A stretch of DNA of 30,410 nucleotides. Origin: a virus. Positions 8,901-15,348 of this stretch are shown one piece after another (position 1 is the first letter of the stretch; each line of letters starts with the position of its first letter). The stretch lies in the IMG/VR virus record IMGVR_UViG_3300032182_000198, positions 1-30,410 of that record. One strand, 5' to 3'. Under the pieces are notes generated by a model. It was not told where the DNA came from and searched no databases. It worked only from the letters and a program-made list of their open reading frames with translations. Both the position numbers and the translations under genes were made by a program.

Positions 8901-9296
8901 GCATCTGGAACAGCAACTATTTCTGGAGAATCTGCAAATGCATTCAGCAAAGGAGCATACGCTGGATCTGGATCTACAGAAATATCTGGTCAGTCAGAAA
9001 ACTCACATGTTCGCGACTTTACTGGTCAGGTTACAGTCGATCTCGATGGTCAGGTTACGGTCATCAGAACACAGGCATACACAACCACTGGTCAAGCAAC
9101 AATCAGTGGCGATGCTTTCATCAATATTTCTCCAGCAAACCCTGGTTCTGGTACTATCTTCGTATCTGGTCAGGGCGCAGAGATTGGACCACTTGGCACA
9201 TGGGTCAGCAAAGAAGGTGTACTAACAATATTCGGAAATTCAGCAACCAGAAAGGTTTCTGTCGCTCCACAAAGAACTTACGGATGGATAATTTAA
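2904..9296 (+). CDS. Giant repetitive virion/fibre protein, 2130 aa
   Basis: A 2130-residue protein built almost wholly of short beta repeats of the type GSG-S-L-F-x-F-x-G and GAAE-x-F, recurring every 30-40 residues. Residues about 420-1245 hold larger units carrying EERRTYSYN, DYGYI, VYYPETGWIS, YPFGI, AEERF, NPPE and FSEVV..GNLFSF in fixed order with a 660-nt period. A non-repeat module at about 190-360 (IKGNRENGGEEPDFNEDLRIQF, ending DHYGLASIRYLSG) resembles a reelin-type jelly roll. No catalytic motif or membrane segment was seen. A long fibre or virion surface protein is the likely role. The ATG at 2904 follows an in-frame TAG with no clear ribosome-binding site, no late promoter and a terminator just upstream, so expression may depend on read-through. 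The protein starts directly inside a repeat (YTGEGFIG). Confidence 0.85.
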   Translation: MIFSYTGEGFIGKLRGADFGVISYSYNPSSVDELVYYDFGTLGATPTASADYGGINQETDIGAAAQADWGDIRQAPGRTRFPFGVVRLASSTTFKVKKTYVGTGQIFEFGGGRYIPLIPWIVTGTVSIRGAAAAAFGPVYRSEGLGTLQGAANAAFSTQYFGSGSILGRSFTGEAKATVYPEQPAYSDGFPIDYAYDLFTNNPRPDQPWIDTTLGTTLESGGTGEGNTGGFNIGSHIRFGGETGGTNGLRRVMLKKDLRNVDQLEIRAIKGNRENGGEEPDFNEDLRIQFASNFVDYFGDEFVVIPETSTDPNLQTIIINVPAGAQVEDSEFAIRQAQSSGTGTSFDHYGLASIRYLSGPKPVDGDTRKTLFSIGGEVSLGIILRTFGGGSLFTFGTKYATKTFAWEGSGSLFSIAGLQERNVYSYNSSSTYLYEKEDYQSVASATTEPNIDYGQIIPDDGDDVFQPFDYGDLANVVSFSDYPFGTLRLKSETTIAFQPNWIGSGTLFAFSNAITKGPQNHYGSGTFHLDGTAVIGITVGIFGGGNLFGFGGGSESIQYAGEEKQVLLEFGGVAAESAIIRDPVQGTSLSFGSKASNTRFIPRFFGNVLFDIEGGITAERSTFSEVASGNLFSFVGKEERRTYSYNTSSIDFLVRPDYGYIANAATEEVDHGTLDLVYYPETGWISTPDARLDYQYITDVATIYPFGILPLTSNTEIAFQPNWVGSGTLRITGEVFIFFPPVHEGEGSFHISGTAEERFVSDESFQTLFEFNGFAADSTSVREIFDIELHIAGAAEESFIANPPERPVLFTFVGDTITSFIPRYNGFVHIDIDGGLVAERSTFSEVVEGNLFSFVSKEERRTYHYNTSSINLFETPDYGYISQVATHTEDHGYLETVYYPETGWISLQDTLLDYEYITGHATDYPFGIFPLKGEAQTPRTRDYIGSGDLFTFGDVFVFVPPVFSGEGTFTIGGTAEERFISNEVFQTLFEFNGEVADSTSVREIFDVHLEIFGAAEESFIGNPPEEQILFTTRGIAVTSFIPRYNGSVEIDIDGGLVAEKATFSEVVDGNLFSFIGKEERRVYSYNNSSIDFFDTPDLGSVASAPDSGATNVAQYPTQDYGYLNNVYYPETGWISLQDELIDWQSITEHTTNYPFGLFKIVSGSDQDVVPVIRINYFGSGSLFTIGDAEIALPNKFTSFGEPIIVYGEAAERFIANPPDKQVLFDITGQVSEPILTFAEQPFGTISISGFVNHAFTGAINPGGVISIDVEAATAYTPNFSGSGSIFSNGVLGEALVKTFPEDVVPALGDIRETLFNVSGSATLKSTSSETGLALIKLSGDAVPVATFDEVFFTTANIFGEGQDRFIPSYTGEGFISTLSGAAEAFAASPDDLQVLFDITGNADKRFVFAAPPTTGDISILGGIPRPATLVFAESGFGSVSILGEVSERFVPNFNGSGTIFAAGISGEAITVDLPAFTRAHLQISGSAAEAFVLNPPDITTNVKFGGDVISSIARLTFAEQPTVLAQISGQVGESYLPNNVGSGSIASRGIGGEAVSRKLPAFQADVFVSGLAGQSTTVREQFFGSLFTFRGSSAPELLTFAEQPEVQIAISGTATERFIPDYVGDILIGTFSGAAESVTINPIERELLFTVRGGITSVKATKSEVKTVNASIFSETVVPLITKSYIGSGTLHLSGESVARFTATEVGTGFISTLSGAAESATFNPAEDTALFEFSGISTIRSAVSEVKFVRTSVFNEPVKVYVIKNFSGEGTLNVSGDGIIKISLLHIGSGSISTLSGAAEAITASPTEDTALFDLTGIADVRKINVYGYYGDDADPGTSGSLFAVGGAAESRAIVNTTEGIFNISGAAAEAFAVPFAGFGNLFGLVSKEERRTFAHQTTGAFIVSGQVEDVHVRDYEGSGSLFSFIDAEESFTKLVPAKTTILTITGEAVVKISAKHFGSGDLYLFDSAAEARTIPVTAGIFGEFFGVARRKVTRAEVASGTATISGESANAFSKGAYAGSGSTEISGQSENSHVRDFTGQVTVDLDGQVTVIRTQAYTTTGQATISGDAFINISPANPGSGTIFVSGQGAEIGPLGTWVSKEGVLTIFGNSATRKVSVAPQRTYGWII
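4161..6640 (+). repeat. Tandem coding repeats, period about 660 nt
   Basis: Equivalent points in the motif EERRxYSYN fall at 4161, 4815, 5475 and 6135, giving steps of 654, 660 and 660 nt. Units two and three are close at the DNA level (for example GCCGAGAGATCTACATTCTC occurs in both the 4755 and 5415 copies). The first and last units are more diverged, and the last has an insertion around the DLGSVASAPDSGATNVAQ segment. The reading frame is preserved throughout. This looks like growth by in-frame duplication inside the giant fibre gene. Confidence 0.8.
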
Positions 9297-9299
9297 TAG

Positions 9300-9307
9300 T
9301 ATAAATA
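9300..9307 (+). promoter_or_regulatory. T4-type late promoter inside a palindrome
   Basis: An exact TATAAATA, 28 nt before the ATG at 9335. It sits in a perfect inverted repeat (ATAGTAT-AA-ATACTAT, 9296-9311) whose left end overlaps the stop codon of the giant gene. Confidence 0.8.
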
Positions 9308-9334
9308 CTATCAGTAACCTTAAAACTAATTCTA

Positions 9335-9793
9335 ATGACTACCCAGGTACAATTTAGAAGGGGTACTACTGCTGAACATGCTCACTTTACAGGGGCAGAA
9401 GGTGAATTAACTATTGATACCGACAAAAATATGGCCGTCATTCATGACGGTTCTACTGCTGGCGGTTTTGATGTTCAAAGATCAAGATGGGAGTTCATTA
9501 CTTCGGACACTCTTCTTGGAACGAATTTAAGATATCTCGTAGATTCTTCCAGTGGACCCATCACACTTACATTACCTTCTTATAATAATCAGTTAATTCC
9601 TAGACCAGGAGATACTGTTGAATTTGTCGATTCAGCATTTACTTGGGATATAAATAATATCACATTGGTAGATACTAACGGAAGACAATTTATTAATGAA
9701 AATAATGTGATTTCTTCTCCTCTAATTTTTGATGTTAGAGGTGCCAGGGTACAATTAATCTGGGAAGGAGTTTACTGGAGGGTAGTCGTATGA
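9335..9793 (+). CDS. Fibre protein with Mtd-like N-terminal domain
   Basis: A 152-residue protein. Residues 1-46 (VQFRRGTTAEHAHFTG, AEGELTIDTDKNMAVIHDGS) match the short N-terminal trimerising beta domain first described in the Bordetella phage major tropism determinant and common at the start of phage fibre proteins. Residues about 50-152 form a second beta module (ITLTLPSYNN, PGDTVEFVDSA, VQLIWEGVYWRVV) that is repeated, by eye, in the 112-residue protein at 13914. The full length is far shorter than Mtd and there is no C-type lectin domain, so it is probably a small fibre tip, linker or collar protein. It has its own late promoter, and its stop overlaps the start of the next gene by 4 nt (ATGA). 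Confidence 0.8.
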   Translation: MTTQVQFRRGTTAEHAHFTGAEGELTIDTDKNMAVIHDGSTAGGFDVQRSRWEFITSDTLLGTNLRYLVDSSSGPITLTLPSYNNQLIPRPGDTVEFVDSAFTWDINNITLVDTNGRQFINENNVISSPLIFDVRGARVQLIWEGVYWRVVV

Positions 9794-10161
9794 CGATGTA
9801 TTTAAGTGATATCATGAATCCAACCGATTCTACGGAAACGGAATTGGGTAATGATTTTTATGTACATGCTCTCCGAAAGGATGAGGATGGTATGTTGATT
9901 TATACCAGAATCAGATCCATTGATGATGAAATGGCTGATTTTACTCGTAAAGATGGTACGCCATACCTAGATATTGCTGCTGGTCTTTATGATTATGTAG
10001 AAGAGGTAACAGAAGAGAAGTCTCTGTACAACAACCCGCTCGATCGATATCAACAGTTTAGGTTCGACGAGAGAAAAATTAGTTATTTTATTGATGACGA
10101 CGGATACTTTGTAATTCGTTTCAATGAACCCTATGATTATACCACCGAAGGTCCCAATTAA
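9790..10161 (+). CDS. Acidic 123-aa hypothetical virion-cluster protein
   Basis: A 123-residue, Asp/Glu-rich protein without Cys, signal peptide or membrane segment. The first part (MTMYLSDIMNPTDSTETELG, DFYVHALRKDEDGMLIYTRI) and the C-terminal strand pair (ISYFIDDDGYFVIRF) suggest a compact alpha/beta or beta domain. Its ATG overlaps the previous stop (ATGA), and its own stop overlaps the ribosome-binding site of the 1098-residue fibre gene. It is therefore translationally linked to fibre proteins on both sides. A structural or fibre-assembly role is inferred from this position only. I do not recognise the family. Confidence 0.7.
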   Translation: MTMYLSDIMNPTDSTETELGNDFYVHALRKDEDGMLIYTRIRSIDDEMADFTRKDGTPYLDIAAGLYDYVEEVTEEKSLYNNPLDRYQQFRFDERKISYFIDDDGYFVIRFNEPYDYTTEGPN

Positions 10162-10175
10162 GGAAGTAAACAACA

Positions 10176-13100
10176 ATGGCTGATTTCAGATTAGGTAGAT
10201 TAAAGTTTAACTGGAGAGGAAATTGGCAGGTTGCCACTTCCTACGAGGTTGACGATATCGTCAAGTATGGCGCTAATACATATGTAGCGGTTTCTAACCA
10301 CACTTCGGCATCGAATGAAACGATGTTCTATAGTGCTGATTCCACTAATTGGAATCTTCACACCGAAAGTATTGAAACTAAAGGTGATTGGCAAGCCAAC
10401 TACTGGTATAAACTCAACGATGTTGCAAAATACGGCAACAACCAGTATAGAGTAACAACACCTCACACTTCTCAAGCTGCTTTCGACGAAAGTAATTTTG
10501 AGTTGTTTGTTTCTGGTTTAGTATTTGAAGATACTTGGGCTATCGCTACCGAGTATCAACCTGGAGATATTGTTTCCTATGGTGGTTATACTTATGTTGC
10601 CACTTCGATCCACACTGGATCTACTCCAAACACTCTAGTAAATTGGGAAATTGTTACTACTGGATTTAAAGTAGTTGGTGATTGGGACGCAGGAACAGAA
10701 TACAAGCAAGGTGATGTTGTTCTCCTAGGTGGTAATTCTTACGTCGCTAAAACTACCAATACTGGTAACAATCCATCAAGCAGCCCAACTGATTGGGACT
10801 TCATTGTTGGTGGTTTCACCTGGCAAGGAACCTGGGATTCTGGTACTACGTACTATGCAGGAGATGCGGTTGTACGTAATAGCAACTCTTATATTGCTGT
10901 TGCAGAATCCACAAACCAAACTCCAGAAACTGATGCAAATGGAGATTACTGGAATACCCTCGCAGAAGGTGCCCAGTCTAACGTCCTGACAACAACTGGC
11001 GATATTCTTTATCGTTCTGGTGCTGGTGCTGCTCGTCTCCCAATCGGAACTGACGGTCAAGTTTTAGCAGTAAATTCTTCGGGTGTTCCTGTTTGGGAAA
11101 ACAATAATGTAACTGATCCTGTTTACTACGTTACAACTGAAGGTAGTGACACTAATACTGGTGAAAATATCTCTAGGGCATTCGCTTCATTGCGTTATGC
11201 ATGTGATAACATCACTGGACCAGCGTCAATCTATGTTAAGGCTGGAACATATAACGAGACTTTACCTATCATTGTTCCTGAAAATGTATCCATTATTGGA
11301 GACAACTTAAGAACTAGTGTTATCAAACCAGCTGTTGGACAAAACAGTTCGATGATTGATGTCACACTAGACACTCTAGTTGATGATGATGATATTGTAG
11401 ATGGCGAGACTGCTCAAGGTGGTAATGCTACTGGTGTCATCTATGGTCATAGAACTGTTGGTAGTGTAACTGTTCTTCAAATTCTACCTAGTTCTGGAAC
11501 TTGGGACAACTCAAGTGTCTTCCCACATAGTGGTGGAACAGCAGCTGTAACTGCGGTAACAGCTATTACCAATGAAGAAACTACTATGTTCTTCATGAGC
11601 AATAAGACGATGCTCAAAGATCTAGTTATGGATGGCATGGCTGGATTTGAAAAGTCAACCTCTGATCCAAAAGATCTCAATACAGCAACAATTAAGGGAA
11701 CGTTCTTACGTCTCAACCCTAACTCCCCAACAACCAAGTCACCTTATATCTCCCAGTGTTCTGCATTCTCGCAGACTGGTGTAGGTGCTATTGTTGATGG
11801 CAAGGTTCATGAGAAGTGGGATGGAACTGCAACTCCTTCTAATAAGTCGATGCTGTTTGACTCCTTCACTCAAATTCATGAAGGTTCTGGAACACAGTCT
11901 GGTGTTGGTTTCTTCGTCACAAACAACGGAAACTCTGAAATCGTTTCTTGCTTCACTTACTACGCACACGCATCTTACGTTGCTACTCGCGGTGGAAGCA
12001 TCAGATCTCTTGCTGGTAACTCTTCTTGGGGTACTTACGGTATTATCTCTTCTGGTTTCAACGCAGATGAGTCAACCCTCGACGGAAGAATTGATGGTGT
12101 AGAACTCAACTTTGTTGAGGGAACTAACCTATCTCCTGGTGGATCTCTTGCTCCTTTCTCTAACGGAGAGAGAGTTATTGGTGCTGTATCTGGAGCAATT
12201 GCTGAAGTTCTTTCTTCCCAAAACTCGGCAAATAAAGTTCTTGTCAGAAAACTAAAGGGAGACTTCACCCTTGGCGAAACGATCAGTGGAAACCAGTCAC
12301 TTACATCTGCAACTCTTGTAAGTAATGCAGACTTCGAGTCTGGACAGAAAGGATTTGCTCTAGTTGTTAGAGATCTCTCTGCTGCTCCAAAGCCTGGTGG
12401 TTCTATTGAATTTGTAACTGGTCCTGGTAACGCAGGTGCTGATCAGTTTACCTATGTTGTCACCAACTCTTCATACACTCCACCCGATGGTAAGGGTGAT
12501 CTGGTTGTAGTCAGAGGATCTCTTGGTTCAACCGCAGTTACTCACGACGGTCTTCTAGACATCGTAAGATATAGTGTTGGTGGATCCGCAACTCTGCAGG
12601 CAAATATTGATGCTGTCACAACAACAATTACTGTTGATACTATCAGTCCATTTACCGCAGGATCATTCCTGATTATCAATAACGAGGTAATGCAGATTGA
12701 TGCTGCAACACCATTCCCTTCAGCATCTTCTATTAATGTTGTTAGGGGTGTAGAAACATCAACAGCATCAACTCATGCTGGTAATGATACTGTTCGTGCT
12801 ATCACTGGTTCAAACCCAACTCAAACACAAAACATTGGCGATCTAGATGCTGTCTCTACTGATATTAGAGTCTTCAACGAAGATTCTATTGTTTCTGGAG
12901 ATTACATCAGACTAGATTCCGAGTTTATGCTCGTAACATCTTCAACAGAAGATCCTAACGGTGAAGTTCTTCTTACACTAGCAGAAGAGAAGCCAACTGC
13001 TTCTTATGATGGTCAGACCTTTAAGATCAGATATCTGTATTCGCAGGTTAGACTAACTGGTCATGACTTCCTGAACATCGGTACTGGTGGTAAGACAACA

Positions 13101-13472
13101 ACCAACTTCCCTGGTCTTCCAATTCAATCACCCGCTCCAGGTAATGAAGTTACCGAACAACTTCCTGGTCGTGTTTACTATGTTTCTACTGACCAAGACG
13201 GTAACTTCTCGGTTGGTAAATACTTCAGAGTTAACCAGTCAACTGGTAGCACAACTCTGAACGCTTCTTCCTTCGACCTATCTGGTCTGTCTTCACTACA
13301 ACTTGGTTCTATCGGTGCTCAAATCGGTGAAATCATTAGTGAATTCTCCTCTGATGGAACTCTATCTGCTAACAGCAACGAAAAAGTTCCTACCGAGCAA
13401 GCAGTTAAGACATACGTAGACACAGAAGTCAAAAACCTGAAGGGATACGTATTCTGGGCAGGCGCTATCTAA
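10176..13472 (+). CDS. Tail fibre/tailspike with five sugar-binding-like modules and a beta-helix
   Basis: A 1098-residue protein with an AAGGA ribosome-binding site at 10160-10164. Residues 14-263 are five similar modules (starting near 14, 69, 119, 168 and 218) of the form W..xxxY..GDIVxYGGxxYVAxxxHT. This is the Trp/Tyr plus GD pattern of chitin-binding type CBM5/12 domains. A linker follows (TTGDILYR, RLPIGTDGQVLAVNSSG, 273-303) that recurs in cyanophage fibres. From 316 a right-handed beta-helix of pectate-lyase type begins (SIYVKAGTYNETLPIIVPEN, then VSIIGDNLRTSVI). Later parts repeat linker modules (TTITVDTISPF..FLIINNEVMQI and TDIRVFNEDSI..YIRLDSEFM). The C-terminus carries the fibre motif PTEQAVKTYVDTEV. 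The likely role is adsorption to, or depolymerisation of, host surface polysaccharide. No catalytic residues can be fixed by eye. Confidence 0.85.
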   Translation: MADFRLGRLKFNWRGNWQVATSYEVDDIVKYGANTYVAVSNHTSASNETMFYSADSTNWNLHTESIETKGDWQANYWYKLNDVAKYGNNQYRVTTPHTSQAAFDESNFELFVSGLVFEDTWAIATEYQPGDIVSYGGYTYVATSIHTGSTPNTLVNWEIVTTGFKVVGDWDAGTEYKQGDVVLLGGNSYVAKTTNTGNNPSSSPTDWDFIVGGFTWQGTWDSGTTYYAGDAVVRNSNSYIAVAESTNQTPETDANGDYWNTLAEGAQSNVLTTTGDILYRSGAGAARLPIGTDGQVLAVNSSGVPVWENNNVTDPVYYVTTEGSDTNTGENISRAFASLRYACDNITGPASIYVKAGTYNETLPIIVPENVSIIGDNLRTSVIKPAVGQNSSMIDVTLDTLVDDDDIVDGETAQGGNATGVIYGHRTVGSVTVLQILPSSGTWDNSSVFPHSGGTAAVTAVTAITNEETTMFFMSNKTMLKDLVMDGMAGFEKSTSDPKDLNTATIKGTFLRLNPNSPTTKSPYISQCSAFSQTGVGAIVDGKVHEKWDGTATPSNKSMLFDSFTQIHEGSGTQSGVGFFVTNNGNSEIVSCFTYYAHASYVATRGGSIRSLAGNSSWGTYGIISSGFNADESTLDGRIDGVELNFVEGTNLSPGGSLAPFSNGERVIGAVSGAIAEVLSSQNSANKVLVRKLKGDFTLGETISGNQSLTSATLVSNADFESGQKGFALVVRDLSAAPKPGGSIEFVTGPGNAGADQFTYVVTNSSYTPPDGKGDLVVVRGSLGSTAVTHDGLLDIVRYSVGGSATLQANIDAVTTTITVDTISPFTAGSFLIINNEVMQIDAATPFPSASSINVVRGVETSTASTHAGNDTVRAITGSNPTQTQNIGDLDAVSTDIRVFNEDSIVSGDYIRLDSEFMLVTSSTEDPNGEVLLTLAEEKPTASYDGQTFKIRYLYSQVRLTGHDFLNIGTGGKTTTNFPGLPIQSPAPGNEVTEQLPGRVYYVSTDQDGNFSVGKYFRVNQSTGSTTLNASSFDLSGLSSLQLGSIGAQIGEIISEFSSDGTLSANSNEKVPTEQAVKTYVDTEVKNLKGYVFWAGAI

Positions 13473-13488
13473 TTCTGCTCACCATATG

Positions 13489-13513
13489 AGGGGGTTTTAT
13501 AGCCCCCTTTTGT
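13489..13513 (+). terminator. Rho-independent terminator
   Basis: AGGGGG (13489-13494) pairs with CCCCCT (13503-13508) across an 8-nt loop and is followed by more T residues (13509-13511). It lies 17 nt after the stop of the 1098-residue fibre gene and ends right at the next late promoter. Confidence 0.85.
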
Positions 13514-13521
13514 TATAAATA
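13514..13521 (+). promoter_or_regulatory. T4-type late promoter (TATAAATA)
   Basis: An exact octamer three bases past the terminator T run, 40 nt before the ATG at 13562. It is followed by an ACGGAGA ribosome-binding site at 13550-13556. Confidence 0.8.
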
Positions 13522-13561
13522 ATAAAAGAAAAAATTACTGAATCATACACGGAGAATATAA

Positions 13562-13882
13562 ATGGCTTCTGGAATTTTAGGACAATCAAACCCATCGGCG
13601 GGCGTCGATACTCTGGTATACACAGTCCCAGCTGATACGGTTGCATATGCTAACCTCAATATTGTAAATCGTGGAACTGGCACTGCTACTGTAAGAGTTG
13701 CTCTTTCAGCTGCAGCGTCTCCTTTAGTTGCAGAATGGGTTGAGTATGATGCAGAAATCGCTGCTAAAGGTGTTTTAGAGAGAACTGGATTTGCTCTACA
13801 AGCAGCAAAAAAAGTCGTAGTATTTTCAGACACCGCAGATGTAAGTGTTGCAGTCTACGGCGTAGAAGAATCCACTACTTGA
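13562..13882 (+). CDS. Small virion-type beta protein, 106 aa
   Basis: A 106-residue beta-rich protein with the layout: tandem strands (DTLVYTVPADTVAYANLNIV), a small-residue turn (NRGTGTATVRVALS), a YDAEIAAKGVLERTGF hairpin and a final KVVVFSDTADVSVAVYGVEE strand pair. The same order of elements occurs twice in residues 1-225 of the fibre protein at 25491 (for example ARVIVSHKNPYPTKIRIAVG and ADGQKVFVWADRPDTNFVLEG). This single-domain gene therefore looks like the free-standing form of a reusable fibre module. There is no Cys or membrane segment. It has its own late promoter and ribosome-binding site and is followed by another promoter. The exact position in the virion is unknown. Confidence 0.75.
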   Translation: MASGILGQSNPSAGVDTLVYTVPADTVAYANLNIVNRGTGTATVRVALSAAASPLVAEWVEYDAEIAAKGVLERTGFALQAAKKVVVFSDTADVSVAVYGVEESTT

Positions 13883-13888
13883 TAAATA
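13881..13888 (+). promoter_or_regulatory. T4-type late promoter (GATAAATA variant), fused to a stop codon
   Basis: The TGA stop of the upstream gene (13880-13882) runs into the octamer as TGATAAATACT, identical to 97-107. An AGGAGA ribosome-binding site follows at 13898-13903, ahead of the ATG at 13914. Confidence 0.6.
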
Positions 13889-13913
13889 CTAACACACAGG
13901 AGATTTAAGACCA

Positions 13914-14252
13914 ATGGGAAGAGTATTAACAGCGCCCGTCTCTAACGCAGGCGGAGGAGCAACTAGAACTGCTACCACCTCACTCACCGCAAATGCTAGT
14001 GACATTATCTTTATTGATACTGCTACTAACGCTGCAGAACTAACAATTACACTACCAGCTAACCCCGCGCTTGGCGATCGTGTTAATCTAATCGATTCTG
14101 CAGGTAACTGCAGCACGATCAAGGCTATTATTGCCAGAAACGGAAACAAAATTGCTAATGTTGCTGACGATCTAGATTTTGATATCAGTAACAACTCTCT
14201 AGAGTTAATTTATTCTGGTTCGTCATACGGCTGGTCTATTCTATCTAACTGA
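13914..14252 (+). CDS. Small virion-type beta protein, 112 aa
   Basis: A 112-residue protein. After a flexible Gly/Ala/Thr-rich N-terminus (about 1-25), residues 28-112 form a beta module (DIIFIDTATNAAELTITLPA, GDRVNLIDSAGNCSTI, NNSLELIYSGSSYGWSIL). By eye it has the same layout as the C-terminal two thirds of the Mtd-like protein at 9335: TLP strand, GD-V turn, F/LIDSA strand, N-G-x-x-I turn, then a final L/QLIY/W..G.YW strand. It is therefore probably a minor virion or fibre-associated protein. It is preceded by its own late promoter and AGGAGA site, and followed after 19 nt by the first of the cysteine-rich proteins, whose AAGGAG site lies in the gap. Confidence 0.75.
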   Translation: MGRVLTAPVSNAGGGATRTATTSLTANASDIIFIDTATNAAELTITLPANPALGDRVNLIDSAGNCSTIKAIIARNGNKIANVADDLDFDISNNSLELIYSGSSYGWSILSN

Positions 14253-14271
14253 TACTAACAAGGAGTTTTAA

Positions 14272-15312
14272 ATGGCTAGTTTAAGAAATCTCCTTGATAA
14301 GCCAACAGAGGCTGATATCAGGAGAGTCCCAACATACATGGGAGACGACGGTTATCAGTGGGTCTGGAGAGGCAATCATTGTGGCCATGGTTGTGTTAAC
14401 GATGATTCATACAATCGTCACTGGCATTGTACATGCTGGTGCGTCCCCGATCTTAACATTTGTAGAATGAAGGTCGAACTATGGGGTGCTGGTGGTCAAA
14501 ATAGTAACTGGCGTTGCCGTTCTATTCCATTCCCTGGTGCTTCTGGCGAATATAAGTCACGTACTATCTGTGCCGCTAATTGGAGTGGTAGAGAAACTGG
14601 ATACTTCGATGGAATGTGTATCCAAATGGTAGCCGCACTACCACGTTGTTGCGCTAACTGTAACGGTGGATGTACGGGTTGCTGGAGTTATTTCTGTACA
14701 GAAAATAACTTCACTATGTGTGTTCATGGCGGATGTGGTGGCCAACACTGCGGTATGTGTTTCTGCTATAGCAGCAACCAGCATTATCAATGCCAGGCGT
14801 GTTATGCAATTGATCACAACATGTGCAATCACTATGATATGTCCACTTCTGGTTACAACCGCGCTTCAGAGGGTTACCCAAGAAACTGGTGTGATATTCA
14901 GAAGTGCTGTGGTGGAGATGGTAGAAATACTACAGTTCCTGGTTGTGGATGCTGCTATCACACTCCTGTTGGTTCAGCTATCGTACATAAAAATGCAAAC
15001 GATGGAAGAAATTCTTGCTCTTGGTATTGGATGACTCCATATCCAGCAGGTCTTAACTCTACTCATGGTGGTTACTCGGTACAAATTGGTAACACAGAGT
15101 GTTGCTGTTCTTGCTGGGACTGCTTTGTACACCAGTTGGCATATAGACCTGGATACTTCCCAGGTGGTTCTCCTGAAGAGTATATGGGACCAATTGGTTC
15201 TGGCGGTACGACCAATGGTATTGGGGGCGGCGACAGCGTATGTCGTTGTGGTGGTCCTGGTGCTGGCGGTGGTATCAGACTTACATTATATCCAGATACG
15301 TCGGCTGGTTGA
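14272..15312 (+). CDS. Cysteine-rich glycine-rich fibre-type protein A (37 Cys in 346 aa)
   Basis: A 346-residue protein with 37 cysteines by my count, many as CC, CCC or CxxC. It begins MASLRNLL like its two downstream paralogs. A core beginning VELWGAGG (about residues 68-75) and ending PGAGGGIRLTLY near the C-terminus is the signature of phage glycine-rich tail-fibre and adhesin domains (ELWGxGG at the start, G-[AG]-GG-[IV]R-[IL] at the end), where Gly-rich loops usually contact receptors. Here those loops are loaded with Cys, His and Asn (CVHGGCGGQHCGMCFC). There is no signal peptide or lipobox. The AAGGAG site at 14260-14265 fixes the start. Role inferred: a virion tip or surface adhesin stabilised by disulfides or metal ions. 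It is unlikely to be an enzyme. Confidence 0.8.
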   Translation: MASLRNLLDKPTEADIRRVPTYMGDDGYQWVWRGNHCGHGCVNDDSYNRHWHCTCWCVPDLNICRMKVELWGAGGQNSNWRCRSIPFPGASGEYKSRTICAANWSGRETGYFDGMCIQMVAALPRCCANCNGGCTGCWSYFCTENNFTMCVHGGCGGQHCGMCFCYSSNQHYQCQACYAIDHNMCNHYDMSTSGYNRASEGYPRNWCDIQKCCGGDGRNTTVPGCGCCYHTPVGSAIVHKNANDGRNSCSWYWMTPYPAGLNSTHGGYSVQIGNTECCCSCWDCFVHQLAYRPGYFPGGSPEEYMGPIGSGGTTNGIGGGDSVCRCGGPGAGGGIRLTLYPDTSAG

Positions 15313-15348
15313 TCCAGAGACTGATAAACTTTACGGACACTTAAAAAA

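Noticed and set aside
4969-9225. Two very long open frames (434 and 982 codons) in the +1 frame of the giant fibre gene
   Set aside because: Their Ser/Leu-rich, low-complexity products follow directly from reading the repeated Gly/Ser/Phe codons one base off. They have no ribosome-binding site or promoter, and the frame is broken by a stop at 6271-6273.
9335-9793. Possible diversity-generating retroelement target because of the Mtd-like domain
   Set aside because: Only the N-terminal head resembles Mtd. There is no C-type lectin variable region, template repeat or reverse transcriptase in the window.
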